DNA of 64,000 bases. It comes from Carboxylicivirga fragile. GTDB lineage: Bacteria > Bacteroidota > Bacteroidia > Bacteroidales > Marinilabiliaceae. The notes under the pieces were generated by a model, which worked only from the letters and a program-made list of their open reading frames with translations, made no database searches and had not been told where the DNA came from. How positions within the stretch are numbered: the stretch's first letter is position 1; each line of letters starts with the position of its first letter. The stretch spans positions 24,468 to 88,467 of the forward strand of contig JAFMVD010000021.1 of assembly GCA_025499625.1 (NCBI GenBank). The letters run 5' to 3'. Below are positions 18,387 to 27,097 of the stretch, piece by piece. The translations under genes were made by a program, and so were the position numbers.

Positions 18387-19712
18387 CTATTTCGAAATAC
18401 CCATTTTCAACTTCTTTCCCTTAATTTTCTCTCCTTTTAAGGTCTTGAGTACCTTATCAACTTTCTCACTTTTTACAGCAACAAAAGCTGAATGATCCAA
18501 TACATCGATCAAACCCAAATCATCTTTTTGGAGCTTACCTTTTTTTAGCAATAAACCTACGATGTCAATTTTATTAACCTTGTCCTTTTTACCATTAGCA
18601 ATATAGAGTGTTACCCAATCAGGCTCCTCTGGCAATTCTCTGTACTCTCCAATAGCTTCAAAAGCTAGTGTTTCTGAAATATAATCCGGTAATGGCTCTG
18701 CTTCCGACATCAATAAATAAACCGTTCCATCAGCATTCATACGTGCCGTACGTCCATTCCGATGAATATAGGCATCTTCCTTGGATGGTAAATGATAATG
18801 AATGACATATTTGATTTCAGGAATATCCAAGCCTCTTGAAGCCAGATCAGTAGTAATCAATAAATGGTGACTTCCATTTCGAAACTTGATCAAAGCCCTT
18901 TCTCTATCTTCCTGTTTCATTCCTCCATGAAAAACATCGTGCACGAGATTCATATCCTTGAGGTGATTACTAATTCGATCAGCTGCGTCGCGATGATTGA
19001 CAAATACCAGCATTGGCTCGTTTCCTAATTGACAAACCAATCGGAAGAAGGCATCTAACTTATCTTTTCCTTCGGAACGAACACCTTTTAATTTCAATCC
19101 TTTAATTGGCGCTTGATCCTTAATGTAATCCAAAGTTAGAGGTTTGTTCAGACCAACAAATCCGGGAACCTCATTTAGATTAGTAGCCGAAGTTAATACG
19201 CGTTGCTTTAGCGCACTTAACTCGCGTATTATTTCTTTCATATCAATCTGGAAACCCAAATCTAATGCCTTGTCAAATTCATCAAGAACAAGAAAACGTA
19301 ATGAAGATAATGAGAATCGTTCGCGACGAATATGATCAGCAATACGCCCAGGCGTACCTATTAGCACGGCAGGTGGATGTTTTAAACTGTTACGTTCTGT
19401 TTGAATGGAATGCCCGCCATAACAGCAATTTACCTTGAACCCGGTTTTAAGCTGGCGGAATACTTGCTCAATTTGCAAGGCCAACTCACGCGAGGGTGCC
19501 AATATTAGCAATTGTACCTGCTCATTATTACGATCTAATCGTTCAATAAGAGGTAACAAAAAAGCTAAAGTTTTGCCTGACCCTGTCGGTGATAATAAAA
19601 TTAAATCATTACGATCTTTAATCTTAGCAGCCGTTTCCAACTGCATTTGATTAAGTTCACTTATTCCTATATTTTGAAGGTATTCCTGTTGCTGATTATC
19701 CGCTTTTTGCAT
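18387..19712 (-). CDS. dbpA: DEAD-box RNA helicase, DbpA-like
   Basis: About 441 residues. The helicase core has motif I SPTGSGKT, motif II DEFD (the usual second DEAD residues replaced, as in several Bacteroidota proteins), motif III SAT and motif VI HRNGRTAR. The C-terminal 75 residues (KIDIVGLLLKKGKLQKDDLG) fit the DbpA RNA-binding domain that recognises 23S rRNA hairpin 92, so a role in 50S assembly is likely. The ATG at 19712 is preferred over an upstream GTG. It is convergent with the short kinase, 13 bp apart. Confidence 0.9.
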   Translation of the reverse strand: MQKADNQQQEYLQNIGISELNQMQLETAAKIKDRNDLILLSPTGSGKTLAFLLPLIERLDRNNEQVQLLILAPSRELALQIEQVFRQLKTGFKVNCCYGGHSIQTERNSLKHPPAVLIGTPGRIADHIRRERFSLSSLRFLVLDEFDKALDLGFQIDMKEIIRELSALKQRVLTSATNLNEVPGFVGLNKPLTLDYIKDQAPIKGLKLKGVRSEGKDKLDAFFRLVCQLGNEPMLVFVNHRDAADRISNHLKDMNLVHDVFHGGMKQEDRERALIKFRNGSHHLLITTDLASRGLDIPEIKYVIHYHLPSKEDAYIHRNGRTARMNADGTVYLLMSEAEPLPDYISETLAFEAIGEYRELPEEPDWVTLYIANGKKDKVNKIDIVGLLLKKGKLQKDDLGLIDVLDHSAFVAVKSEKVDKVLKTLKGEKIKGKKLKMGISK

Positions 19713-19759
19713 GGCACAAAGATACACGCATGTATTAAATAATTAGTACATACCAGTAT

Positions 19760-20647
19760 TTAGTTATAATGATTCTTCCCGCAGCAGCGTTTAAACTTAA
19801 GTCCGCTTCCACAAGGACATTTGCTATTTCGCCCCAATCGAGCCGAAGCTTTATTTAACTCCTTAGCTGACATATCTTGCTGGAAAATTTTTTCCAATAA
19901 TTCATACAACTCAGGATGTTTCTGCTTCAGTAACTTTGGGCGTTCAAAGAAGTATTCGCTGATAACCGAAAAAAACTCTGCCCGGTTAGTGCCACCATAA
20001 GGATTGATATCCGACTTTGCCTCATAAATTTCATCAATCTTTTTGTTGATTAAATCAATCCAGGGAATGGCAAATTGATTATCCAGCAATAAAGCTGGCA
20101 CACCATCTATCTTACCATCCGATTTATCAATTAAATGCACAAACTCATGAATCGCCGTATTTTTCTTATCCGAAGTATTTTTAAAACCATGACGCAAAGC
20201 CTCCTGGGACAATATCATCTTTCCTTCCATATAGCCACTTCCCACCATGCCTAGAATAGATCTATTCTCTCCCGAAGTTTCAAACTTTTCATTAAAAGAT
20301 GAAGGATAAACTAACACTTCATGAATGTTGGTGTATCTCCAATGTGGAAATTGAAAAATTGGAATAATAGCACTTGCCGCTACCATTATTTCATCTTTAA
20401 TATCCACCTCTGTTTCAATACCGGTTATTCTACAATTCAGAAGAAACTCCTGAATTTTGAATTCAAATCGTTCTTTTTCCTCCTGACTTAAAGCCAAGTA
20501 ATACGGCACTTGTTGACTTAGAATAATTCTCCATTCTTTTGGGAATGCTTGTTTTGGCTTTCTCCATCTTCGTTTTGATTTACTAAAGAGACGTAACAAT
20601 AACAAAACAACAACTGCTACAACTAATACATAAAGTAAAATTTCCAT
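19760..20647 (-). CDS. mtfA: MtfA-like zinc metallopeptidase with SEC-C tail
   Basis: A 295-residue protein. An N-terminal membrane helix (about 2-20) is followed by the MtfA/M90 peptidase region with HEFVH (in TAIHEFVHLID) as the zinc site. A C-terminal SEC-C motif (CPCGSGLKFKRCC, about 276-289) follows, which binds zinc and is usually found at the end of SecA. Escherichia coli MtfA inactivates the repressor Mlc; that partner is not known here. The added N-terminal helix and SEC-C tail are common in Bacteroidota versions. The gene probably stands alone. Confidence 0.88.
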   Translation of the reverse strand: MEILLYVLVVAVVVLLLLRLFSKSKRRWRKPKQAFPKEWRIILSQQVPYYLALSQEEKERFEFKIQEFLLNCRITGIETEVDIKDEIMVAASAIIPIFQFPHWRYTNIHEVLVYPSSFNEKFETSGENRSILGMVGSGYMEGKMILSQEALRHGFKNTSDKKNTAIHEFVHLIDKSDGKIDGVPALLLDNQFAIPWIDLINKKIDEIYEAKSDINPYGGTNRAEFFSVISEYFFERPKLLKQKHPELYELLEKIFQQDMSAKELNKASARLGRNSKCPCGSGLKFKRCCGKNHYN

Positions 20648-20699
20648 TTCAAAAGGATGAATTAAGTTAAGGGAAATAGGTTAGTAATAACTTTTATAA

Positions 20700-20714
20700 A
20701 TGCTAAAATAGCAT
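20700..20714. promoter_or_regulatory. Short palindrome upstream of mtfA
   Basis: ATGCTA-AAA-TAGCAT is a perfect 6-bp inverted repeat with a 3-bp centre, 53 bp before the mtfA start and 69 bp after the end of the DUF2132 gene. It could be an operator or a weak terminator; no T tract follows. Confidence 0.3.
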
Positions 20715-20782
20715 AATATTACAGCATGGGGTTTAATTTTATCATTTAAGGATGAATTACAAAAGTCAAGTATAACAATCAC

Positions 20783-21046
20783 TTACTCTCCTTTTTTGAA
20801 TTTTCTTTCAAAACGAATTAACTCAAGGTAAACTTCCTCCACTTCATCTCTTGCCCAAGGTGTTCGTCTTAAAAACTTCAAACTCGATTTAATGGATGGA
20901 TCATAATTAAAGCAGCGAATATTCACACGTTCACCAAGCTGTTTCCAGCCATATTCTTCAACTAGCCGCTCTAATATATCAACCAGTTTAACCCCATGAA
21001 GAAGGTTATTAACATGTTCATCTTTCATTCGTTTATCTTCATCCAT
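20783..21046 (-). CDS. DUF2132 (VF530-type) small DNA-binding-like protein
   Basis: An 87-residue protein with the family signature [19 protein letters not shown] followed by [20 protein letters not shown] and TPWAR. The VF530 fold is a small helical domain, proposed to bind DNA; no function is established. The gene lies alone between mtfA and the M28 peptidase. Confidence 0.85.
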   Translation of the reverse strand: MDEDKRMKDEHVNNLLHGVKLVDILERLVEEYGWKQLGERVNIRCFNYDPSIKSSLKFLRRTPWARDEVEEVYLELIRFERKFKKGE

Positions 21047-21209
21047 AAGGCATCAACTTCAAGCGTGTTTTATTAGTAACCACAAAGATAATTACTTTCT
21101 GAATTCAAAGCTCCTTTTCTGAATTTCATATGATAAACATCAATTACTTTATTCAATATAACTAAAATATTATCTTTAGAGAGATAATAAAACACTAAAC
21201 CAAAAACCC

Positions 21210-22862
21210 ATGAAAAGAATAAGCTTAACACTATTTGGCTTGTTATTGATTCTTCAAGTAACTTCGAGCCAATCAGAAACTGACAAAGGACTACAAGCGA
21301 TTAATAAAGATGTGCTTAAAGGCCAACTTGATTTTTTAGCCTCCGACTGGATGGAAGGTCGTAATACGGCTGAAAAAGGTGCCTATATGGCGGCTGATTA
21401 CATTGCCAGCATGTTTAGAGTATATGGTTTAAAACCTGGTGGCGACATGCAATGGATACGTCCATCGCGTGAGGAACGCTCTGAAGGAAAGAAATCATAT
21501 GAAGAACAAACTTATTTCCAGAACTTTCCGCTCATTCAATATACCGAAGGCGAAGAGCAATCTTTCTCAATTATTGAAAAAAGCAAACATGGTGAAAAAC
21601 GTTTTCAACTAAATTATAAAACGGACTATTCATTGTATGTTTCCAGCCATGGCATTGAATGCACAGCTCCTCTCGTATTTGTTGGTTATGGCTTAAGCGA
21701 TAAAGAAAATGGATATGATGATTATAAAGGCCTTGATGTGGAAGGTAAAATAATTGTGAGACTGAATGGCTTACCTGGCTACAAGGACAAAACTTCAGAA
21801 GCGTACAAAAAGCTGATCCCTAAAGATAGATATGCCAAATGGGCTATTTATGATAAAAAGGATGATTTGGCTGCTGAAAAAGGAGCCATTGCCATCATTG
21901 AAATTACACCAGGAGAAGACAACAGCTTGAACTGGGCCATGAACACTCCGTTTCACGTACGCTCTGAAAACTACCAAGGTCCAAAGCAAAATAAACCATA
22001 TGTGCGCTTAAGAGCACCAGGGAAAAATTTGGGCAAAAATCTAACCACAATTAGACTAACATCACGTGCTGTTAATAAATTATTTGAAGGGTTTGATTTT
22101 GACTTGGAGGATTATGAGAAGAAGGCTGCTCGCTTAATAAATCAGAAAAATTTCAGCTTAAACAAGTCCGTTCACCTAAAAACAACCGTGGAATCAAAAA
22201 TTGTGAAAGCGCGAAATGTGATTGGAGTTATTGAAGGTGAAAACACTGACGAATATATTGTTGTGGGCGCCCATTACGATCACCTAGGTATTAAAAATGG
22301 CTTTATTTATAATGGTGCAGATGACAATGGTTCAGGAACAGTAGGAATTATGTCAATCGCAAAGGCAGTAATGGCAACGGGCAAGAAACCTGAAAAAACG
22401 ATCATTTTTGCGGCATGGACTGGTGAAGAAAAAGGCTTAATCGGTTCGAGGCATTACTGTGAAAACCCTACAGTGCCATTGGAGCAAATTAAGTACTATG
22501 CTAATTATGATATGATTTCGCGCAATGTAAAGGATACAGCAGGCGTTAAATGCTTTTACAGCTATACCAAATCGAGCGAAGTATTAAAAACAATAAGTGA
22601 TGATAATATCAAAGCCCATAAGCTAAAGCTCGAACTAAATTACCGGGCAATGGAACGACCAGCAGGTGGAAGCGATCACGTATCCTTTGCTAAAAAGAGT
22701 ATTCCTGTTACGTGTATGATAACCGGTTTGCACAACGAATATCACACACCTAAGGATGTTATTGGAAAAGTTAACTACGACAAAATGTTGGAAATAGTTA
22801 AACTAGGCTTCCTTAATATTTGGCAGTTATCCAACGATCCTGAATTATTGAAAAAGAATTAA
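21210..22862 (+). CDS. M28 family metallopeptidase
   Basis: A 550-residue secreted zinc aminopeptidase-like protein with a signal peptide (about 1-20). An inserted PA-like domain lies around 130-260. The M28 catalytic domain starts near 330, with zinc ligands H355 (GAHYDHLG) and D371 (NGADDNGSGT), the catalytic pair E406/E407 (TGEEKGLIGS), an aspartate in YDMISR, and the last histidine in EYHTPKDV. Bacteroidota enzymes of this kind remove N-terminal residues from peptides in the periplasm. A terminator follows at 22872. Confidence 0.93.
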   Translation: MKRISLTLFGLLLILQVTSSQSETDKGLQAINKDVLKGQLDFLASDWMEGRNTAEKGAYMAADYIASMFRVYGLKPGGDMQWIRPSREERSEGKKSYEEQTYFQNFPLIQYTEGEEQSFSIIEKSKHGEKRFQLNYKTDYSLYVSSHGIECTAPLVFVGYGLSDKENGYDDYKGLDVEGKIIVRLNGLPGYKDKTSEAYKKLIPKDRYAKWAIYDKKDDLAAEKGAIAIIEITPGEDNSLNWAMNTPFHVRSENYQGPKQNKPYVRLRAPGKNLGKNLTTIRLTSRAVNKLFEGFDFDLEDYEKKAARLINQKNFSLNKSVHLKTTVESKIVKARNVIGVIEGENTDEYIVVGAHYDHLGIKNGFIYNGADDNGSGTVGIMSIAKAVMATGKKPEKTIIFAAWTGEEKGLIGSRHYCENPTVPLEQIKYYANYDMISRNVKDTAGVKCFYSYTKSSEVLKTISDDNIKAHKLKLELNYRAMERPAGGSDHVSFAKKSIPVTCMITGLHNEYHTPKDVIGKVNYDKMLEIVKLGFLNIWQLSNDPELLKKN

Positions 22863-22871
22863 ACTATAACA

Positions 22872-22901
22872 AGAGCGTCACAGTATGAACTCTGGCGCTC
22901 T
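22872..22901 (+). terminator. Terminator after the M28 peptidase
   Basis: AGAGCGTCA pairs with TGGCGCTCT (one G-U), followed by TTTCTTA. It lies 10 bp after the stop codon. Confidence 0.75.
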
Positions 22902-22960
22902 TTCTTATAAATCCTGTTAAGTATAATTTGTACTTATCTTTTAATGTGATCACTTTTACT

Positions 22961-23422
22961 TCAAACAAGCTCCAGTATCTCTATCGATTTGCCCTGGAAT
23001 GTAACAACATCTGCTACTCGTTTATCTTTTAAAGCTTTACCTATGGGCGAAGCCAACGATAGAGCATAATATGCACTCCCATCCATATCTATTTTACCCA
23101 TAGCGACTGATACAAAATAAAAGCCCATCGACGATTTCACCAGACTACCAAATGCAATTGCTGCATGAGCTTTGTCCAATTCTATTTTTGAAATATCCTT
23201 TTGTAGATCCAACAACTTACCAAGTTGCATTTGTTGATTATTCAACTCAATCTGCATCATTTCGCGGCCAGTCTCAAACTTATCACCAGCACTACTTTTG
23301 GTGTCATTTTTCATCGACTCAGAAGTCTCCTGCATAGCAACACGAACAGCATTAATCTTTTCTTCGAGAATAGCATTTAATTGCTGATGTAAAGCTATTT
23401 TTAAATCCAATGTAAAGTACAT
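22961..23422 (-). CDS. Gre-factor-like protein (GreA/GreB C-terminal-type fold)
   Basis: A 153-residue protein with the plan of a Gre transcript-cleavage factor: an N-terminal helical hairpin or coiled coil (about 5-75, rich in E, K and Q) and a C-terminal globular part (about 85-153) with the Gre-like ending ASPIGKALKDKRVADVVTF. Such proteins are often listed as 3-oxoacyl-ACP synthase by transfer error; no thiolase motif is present. It may bind RNA polymerase through its secondary channel, but lacks a clear acidic tip motif. It is convergent with the M28 gene. Confidence 0.75.
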   Translation of the reverse strand: MYFTLDLKIALHQQLNAILEEKINAVRVAMQETSESMKNDTKSSAGDKFETGREMMQIELNNQQMQLGKLLDLQKDISKIELDKAHAAIAFGSLVKSSMGFYFVSVAMGKIDMDGSAYYALSLASPIGKALKDKRVADVVTFQGKSIEILELV

Positions 23423-23471
23423 GATGCAAAACTAATACTAATAACCGGAATATATTAAACAGTGCGACGCA

Positions 23472-23651
23472 CTATTTAATCACAAGCTTACGAGTTATGG
23501 TTCTATTGGTCGCGGTCGTAATTTTCATGAAATAGATGCCTGAAGATAAACCAGCCACATCCATATGTATTTTTTCCTCCTTGTGACTATTATCCTGCGA
23601 TTTTGAAAGCGAACCTACACTATTAAATAATTGAACATTACGAATTGCATT
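23472..23651 (-). pseudogene. Orphan T9SS C-terminal sorting-domain remnant
   Basis: The minus strand encodes the last ~59 residues of a type A T9SS sorting domain: VQLFNSVGSLSKSQ, then MDVAGLSSGIYFMKI and a basic end RKLVIK before TAG (23472-23474). A TAA (complement of 23652-23654) lies in frame immediately upstream and no start codon precedes it. The N-terminal YPNP part of the domain and the cargo protein are missing. I conclude that this is the 3' scar of a deleted gene for a secreted T9SS protein. It lies between the Gre-like gene and the DUF457 gene. Confidence 0.8.
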
Positions 23652-23710
23652 TTAGTTTAACTGGTATCGTTCATTAATACTATCTTTACAACTCTTGCAT
23701 ACGGAATCAC

Positions 23711-24475
23711 ATGGATATACTCACACACGGCCTTACCGGAATTGCCTTTTCAACAGCTATAATGGCACACTCAAAAAATACATGGCGACAAAAAGTAGTA
23801 ATTGGCTCATGTGGATTATTGGGTGGAATTTTACCCGATGTGGATGTGATTTCGAAGTGGAGCGGTTTTGATGCGACCTTTGGTGTATGGTTCGGTTTAA
23901 AAGAAAGTGGCAATGCTATATTCGGGCAGACACATTGGTACTCTCACCATGTATTTACCCACTCCATTGTTGGTGCCTTATTTTTTACATTACTACTTAT
24001 TGGCAGCTACATCGGCATTAAGCAACTACAAAAGAGGAAACACAGTCCGCAATTAAAACTTTATGCTTTGGCCTTTCTACTTGGCTATATGGGTCATTTA
24101 TTTGAAGATATGATAACCCCTGGTGGTCCTTGGAAAGGCATCGCTTTCTTTTGGCCTTCAACTGATTTTACAGGTGGCTGGGGTAAAATATGGTGGTGGG
24201 ATAACTACGATCTTTTTCTCATTGTTTGTGCTGCCATATTAATAAATGGCATCATCCTACTAAGCAGATATAAAACTAAACTACTCTCTAAACTCACTTT
24301 GTTGATTGGACTGCTTCTCTTCGTAATTCAGATAGAAAGAAGAGATTATGACTATAATCAAAAAGCCCATGCTCAAAATACCAAGGAAGCAAAAGATGCA
24401 CAGAAACGCTATTTGGGTGAGCCGCTTTACACTTTCATACAGAAAGTTGACGAGATGATACCCGTGGCCTTTTAA
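23711..24475 (+). CDS. DUF457/YdjM-type membrane-bound metal-dependent hydrolase
   Basis: A 254-residue inner-membrane protein with the family start MDILTHGLTGIAFSTA, then GGILPDVDVISKW and HWYSHHVFTHSIVGALFFT, which supply the conserved histidines and aspartate of the DUF457 (LexA-binding, membrane-bound hydrolase) family. About four helices are visible. The substrate is unknown; some relatives respond to DNA damage. The gene is convergent with a small protein of unknown function, and a shared hairpin lies between. Confidence 0.85.
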   Translation: MDILTHGLTGIAFSTAIMAHSKNTWRQKVVIGSCGLLGGILPDVDVISKWSGFDATFGVWFGLKESGNAIFGQTHWYSHHVFTHSIVGALFFTLLLIGSYIGIKQLQKRKHSPQLKLYALAFLLGYMGHLFEDMITPGGPWKGIAFFWPSTDFTGGWGKIWWWDNYDLFLIVCAAILINGIILLSRYKTKLLSKLTLLIGLLLFVIQIERRDYDYNQKAHAQNTKEAKDAQKRYLGEPLYTFIQKVDEMIPVAF

Positions 24476-24530
24476 GATTTTACTTATCAAGCCTTCTATT
24501 CTTGTGCTTCGAAAACATAAAAAAAACAAA

Positions 24531-24555
24531 AGCCGCAACAATTTGTGTTACGGCT
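24531..24555. terminator. Bidirectional terminator hairpin
   Basis: AGCCGCAACA pairs with TGTTACGGCT (one mismatch). A-rich sequence lies to its left and T-rich to its right, as expected for a terminator used by the convergent genes on both sides. Confidence 0.7.
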
Positions 24556-24581
24556 TATTTCTTAAATATTGAAAAGCTAAT

Positions 24582-24905
24582 TTACTTCTTCATAATTCTA
24601 TCAGCAACCTGCTGTGCATCGCGGCAATATTTATCATCACCTTTAAGCTTCCACTCTCCGGTATTCTCAATGTAATACTTAACCGTTTTCTCAACAACTT
24701 CCTGGTAACCACCGTGTGATATTAACAGTTTTTGCACTGTTTTAGTGTAGTCTTTCATGCGCGAATCATTTTCGAGCACCAAATCCCACAGCCTGTTCAT
24801 TCGCTTAGATTGCTCCTTGTAAATTGGATCTATCGATTTATGAGACATCAAAAAAAGTGACAACGCTTTCGCCTCTGGTGATGGTTTTTCTTTTCTTCTA
24901 TCCAT
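24582..24905 (-). CDS. Small soluble protein of unknown function
   Basis: A 107-residue, basic, probably all-helical cytosolic protein (MDRRKEKPSPEAKALSLFLM at the start). No signal peptide, membrane helix or catalytic motif is seen. The length and codon use fit a real gene and it has its own terminator, but I do not recognise the family. Confidence 0.6.
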   Translation of the reverse strand: MDRRKEKPSPEAKALSLFLMSHKSIDPIYKEQSKRMNRLWDLVLENDSRMKDYTKTVQKLLISHGGYQEVVEKTVKYYIENTGEWKLKGDDKYCRDAQQVADRIMKK

Positions 24906-25280
24906 GCTTATTTATGTATTTAACCAAGGGCAAAAGTACTTGATTAATTTTTACCATCGCTTATCTATTGCATTAGATTTCAAATAGTTTTTTCCATTGT
25001 ATAAGCTAAACATGAATAATTAGCCCCTTTGTTTAAGCTTAGTCTGAAGATGATTATACTTCAATAAGCGTATTTGTCTCTATATATTTATAAAAATCAA
25101 GCGGAAATTTCATGCTTCATATTTTACTCCGCCAGTTGTTTGATAAGAACCTGACTCATTAATAATACCGATTGGTTAATGACCTTAGCGTTAAATAAGC
25201 TTCGCATTTGACGCTGTCATTAATCCATCGGCATTATACCAAGCGCTAAGTTCATTGTAATAATGGTATAATATACCAAA
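24906..25280. other. 375-bp spacer with a 64-nt hairpin and a palindrome
   Basis: No gene is seen. It holds the long hairpin at 25168-25231 (described separately) and a 15-bp palindrome, TGGTATAATATACCA, at 25264-25278, which ends 2 bp before the stop of the isochorismatase-like gene and may help to end its transcript. Confidence 0.6.
25168..25231 (+). ncRNA. Long two-step hairpin, possible structured RNA or mobile-element remnant
   Basis: The outer arms CCGATTGGTTAATGAC and GTCATTAATCCATCGG (16 bp, one mismatch and one G-U) and inner arms AGCGTTAAA and TTTGACGCT (9 bp, one G-U) enclose an 11-nt loop, with a 3-nt bulge on one side. Both wobble pairs are G-U if the plus strand is the RNA, but A-C mismatches on the minus strand. 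There is no T tract after it, so it is not a standard terminator. Nature unknown. Confidence 0.4.
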
Positions 25281-25787
25281 TCATGTTGTGCCTTTGTCTT
25301 GTGACAATAGCTCATTTAAACTAATTATTTTACAGCCTTTACTTTCATAATATTCTATCATTTCTGGGATTTTCTTTTTACTCCAACTGGTAATGCCATC
25401 GGATAAGACAGTCACTTCGTGATTTGCCTTACGTAAATTAAAACAAGTTGATTTAACACAAATAGTAGCATCTCCTCCTACTATGTACAATTCACTTATT
25501 TTATTTTCACTAATAAAATCTGCAAATTCCTCACTTGTTAATGCATTTCCTTTATTTTTCGTAAAAACATTTTTTGATGCTATTTTCAAGTCTGAAGCTA
25601 ATTCGGCCCCGACCGTATCTGGTTTGAAGTTTCTTGCACCAGCTGATAAATTTTCATGCCTTATATAAACAACATGAATCTCATTATTGACTGCCCAATC
25701 AATGGCTTTATTTATAGTATCAATTACCTCTTTGTAATTCTTTGGTGTATCATTTTGAATATCTACTATTACTAATGCTTTGCTCAT
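25281..25787 (-). CDS. Isochorismatase-like cysteine hydrolase
   Basis: A 168-residue cytosolic hydrolase of the isochorismatase/nicotinamidase fold. The catalytic triad is visible as D9 (VDIQND), a lysine in TKNKGNA (about 77-79) and C110 in GGDATICV, with the cis-peptide region just before it. Substrates in this family include isochorismate, nicotinamide and carbamates; none can be chosen. The gene follows the SRPBCC gene by 10 bp, so the two are probably cotranscribed with the WYL regulator. Confidence 0.85.
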   Translation of the reverse strand: MSKALVIVDIQNDTPKNYKEVIDTINKAIDWAVNNEIHVVYIRHENLSAGARNFKPDTVGAELASDLKIASKNVFTKNKGNALTSEEFADFISENKISELYIVGGDATICVKSTCFNLRKANHEVTVLSDGITSWSKKKIPEMIEYYESKGCKIISLNELLSQDKGTT

Positions 25788-25797
25788 TTTCCTTACT

Positions 25798-26295
25798 TTA
25801 CCTATGTGTTTTATAAATCTTCGAGTAATTATCTTTAGTTACCGTTTTGCCTGTTTCCAAATAGTACTTCAAACCAAAAAGGTGTTGTTTTAGCCCTTTC
25901 CCTAATTGCCCCTTCATTAAGTAAATCATAAAACCAGGAGAAGTTGAAACACTAGAAGTCATTTTTACTTCAGTCTTATCCGCTCCAATAGAAGATATTT
26001 CATAGATGGCAGACATTTCTTTTAGAAATGGGAGGTTATGCTTATAGGCCACCACTTTAAAATTCTTATTCTCATCTGCCTCAGTTATTGTTTCCTCTAA
26101 AAATAGCCTATCATCGAAGGTAACATGCCTTGAACAATTTATTTCCCCTTTAGTAGCATTGTATAAATATTTGGATGTTGGCATGCTTGGATTATGAATG
26201 TGTATATCTCCATATTGATTAAATAACACGTCCCATGTTTTTTCAACTGAGGCATTAATTACCTCTTTAAATTCTGATGTTTTCATTTTTAACAT
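25798..26295 (-). CDS. SRPBCC-family protein
   Basis: A 165-residue protein with a START/Bet v1-like (SRPBCC) pattern: an N-terminal strand and helix (FKEVINASVEKTWDVLF), central strands (HVTFDDRLFLEETITE) and a long C-terminal helix (about 125-155). These domains hold small hydrophobic ligands. An ATG three codons further in is equally possible as the start. It sits between the WYL regulator and the isochorismatase-like gene, and the three probably form one unit. Confidence 0.75.
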   Translation of the reverse strand: MLKMKTSEFKEVINASVEKTWDVLFNQYGDIHIHNPSMPTSKYLYNATKGEINCSRHVTFDDRLFLEETITEADENKNFKVVAYKHNLPFLKEMSAIYEISSIGADKTEVKMTSSVSTSPGFMIYLMKGQLGKGLKQHLFGLKYYLETGKTVTKDNYSKIYKTHR

Positions 26296-26354
26296 TTTAA
26301 CTTAATACTTCTGCAAATGTAATTGGCAGAGGTGACAGAGGTGTGTCAAGGGTG

Positions 26355-27056
26355 CTATTGATTTTTCACATATTTTTCGAAATACTCATTTATGGTCATA
26401 TTATGTGGATCAAATGTTTCACCCTCTGCAACAAGTTTTTCAATGAAATCAATTCTAAAGTGACGAAATTGATTTCGCTTTCGACAAAAGGCGATTAGCA
26501 GAAAATTTCCATTAGTGCTATAGATGGCAAAGGGCTCAATATTTCGAGTCGTACGTTTGTCTTCCGATGAGAGATAGTCCATGCTTAGGACTTTGTATTG
26601 AGTAATAGCCGATTGAATTTGCATAAGGTTATTACTCGTTTTTTCCTCAGAATTATTCCCACCAAAGTAAATCCTATCGGCCAATAAATCAGCATTCCCT
26701 TTTTGGGAGTATCTCAAAATGGCTTTTATTTTTTCGATGGCGCTCGACATGTTCTCAACAAACGACAAGTCTTTATTTTTAATGGCTAATTGTTGCATGG
26801 TGATTAAGGCATTTGCCTCATCCTCGGTAAATAGAACCGGTGGAAGATGATACCCCTCCATTATTGAATAACCTTTGCCTTCTTCGGTTACAATAGGAAT
26901 TCCAGATTTCTCCAAGGTTCGAATATCCCGATAGATGGTTCTTACGCTTACATCATGTCTTTCGGCCAATTCTGTTGCAGTAACAATTCTTTTTGCCTGA
27001 AGCTGAGTAAGTATTGCGGTTAATCTCGAAAGCCTTGGTTTCTCTTTTTCTTCCAT
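26355..27056 (-). CDS. WYL-domain (YafY/DeoR-type) transcriptional regulator
   Basis: A 233-residue regulator. The N-terminal HTH_11 domain (about 10-65) has the recognition helix in VSVRTIYRDIRTLEKSGIPI. A WYL-like ligand-sensing domain spans about 135-228, here with weakened W-Y-L residues (PFAIYSTNGNFLLIAFCRKR). Such regulators often control neighbouring enzymes; here the SRPBCC and isochorismatase-like genes follow. The ligand is unknown. Confidence 0.88.
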   Translation of the reverse strand: MEEKEKPRLSRLTAILTQLQAKRIVTATELAERHDVSVRTIYRDIRTLEKSGIPIVTEEGKGYSIMEGYHLPPVLFTEDEANALITMQQLAIKNKDLSFVENMSSAIEKIKAILRYSQKGNADLLADRIYFGGNNSEEKTSNNLMQIQSAITQYKVLSMDYLSSEDKRTTRNIEPFAIYSTNGNFLLIAFCRKRNQFRHFRIDFIEKLVAEGETFDPHNMTINEYFEKYVKNQ

Positions 27057-27097
27057 TGTGTTTTATTTCTGCTTGTGGCTTACGATTAGTATAGATT

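Noticed and set aside
22961..23422. 3-oxoacyl-ACP synthase
   Set aside because: No thiolase fold motif or active-site cysteine; the length and layout are those of a Gre-like factor.
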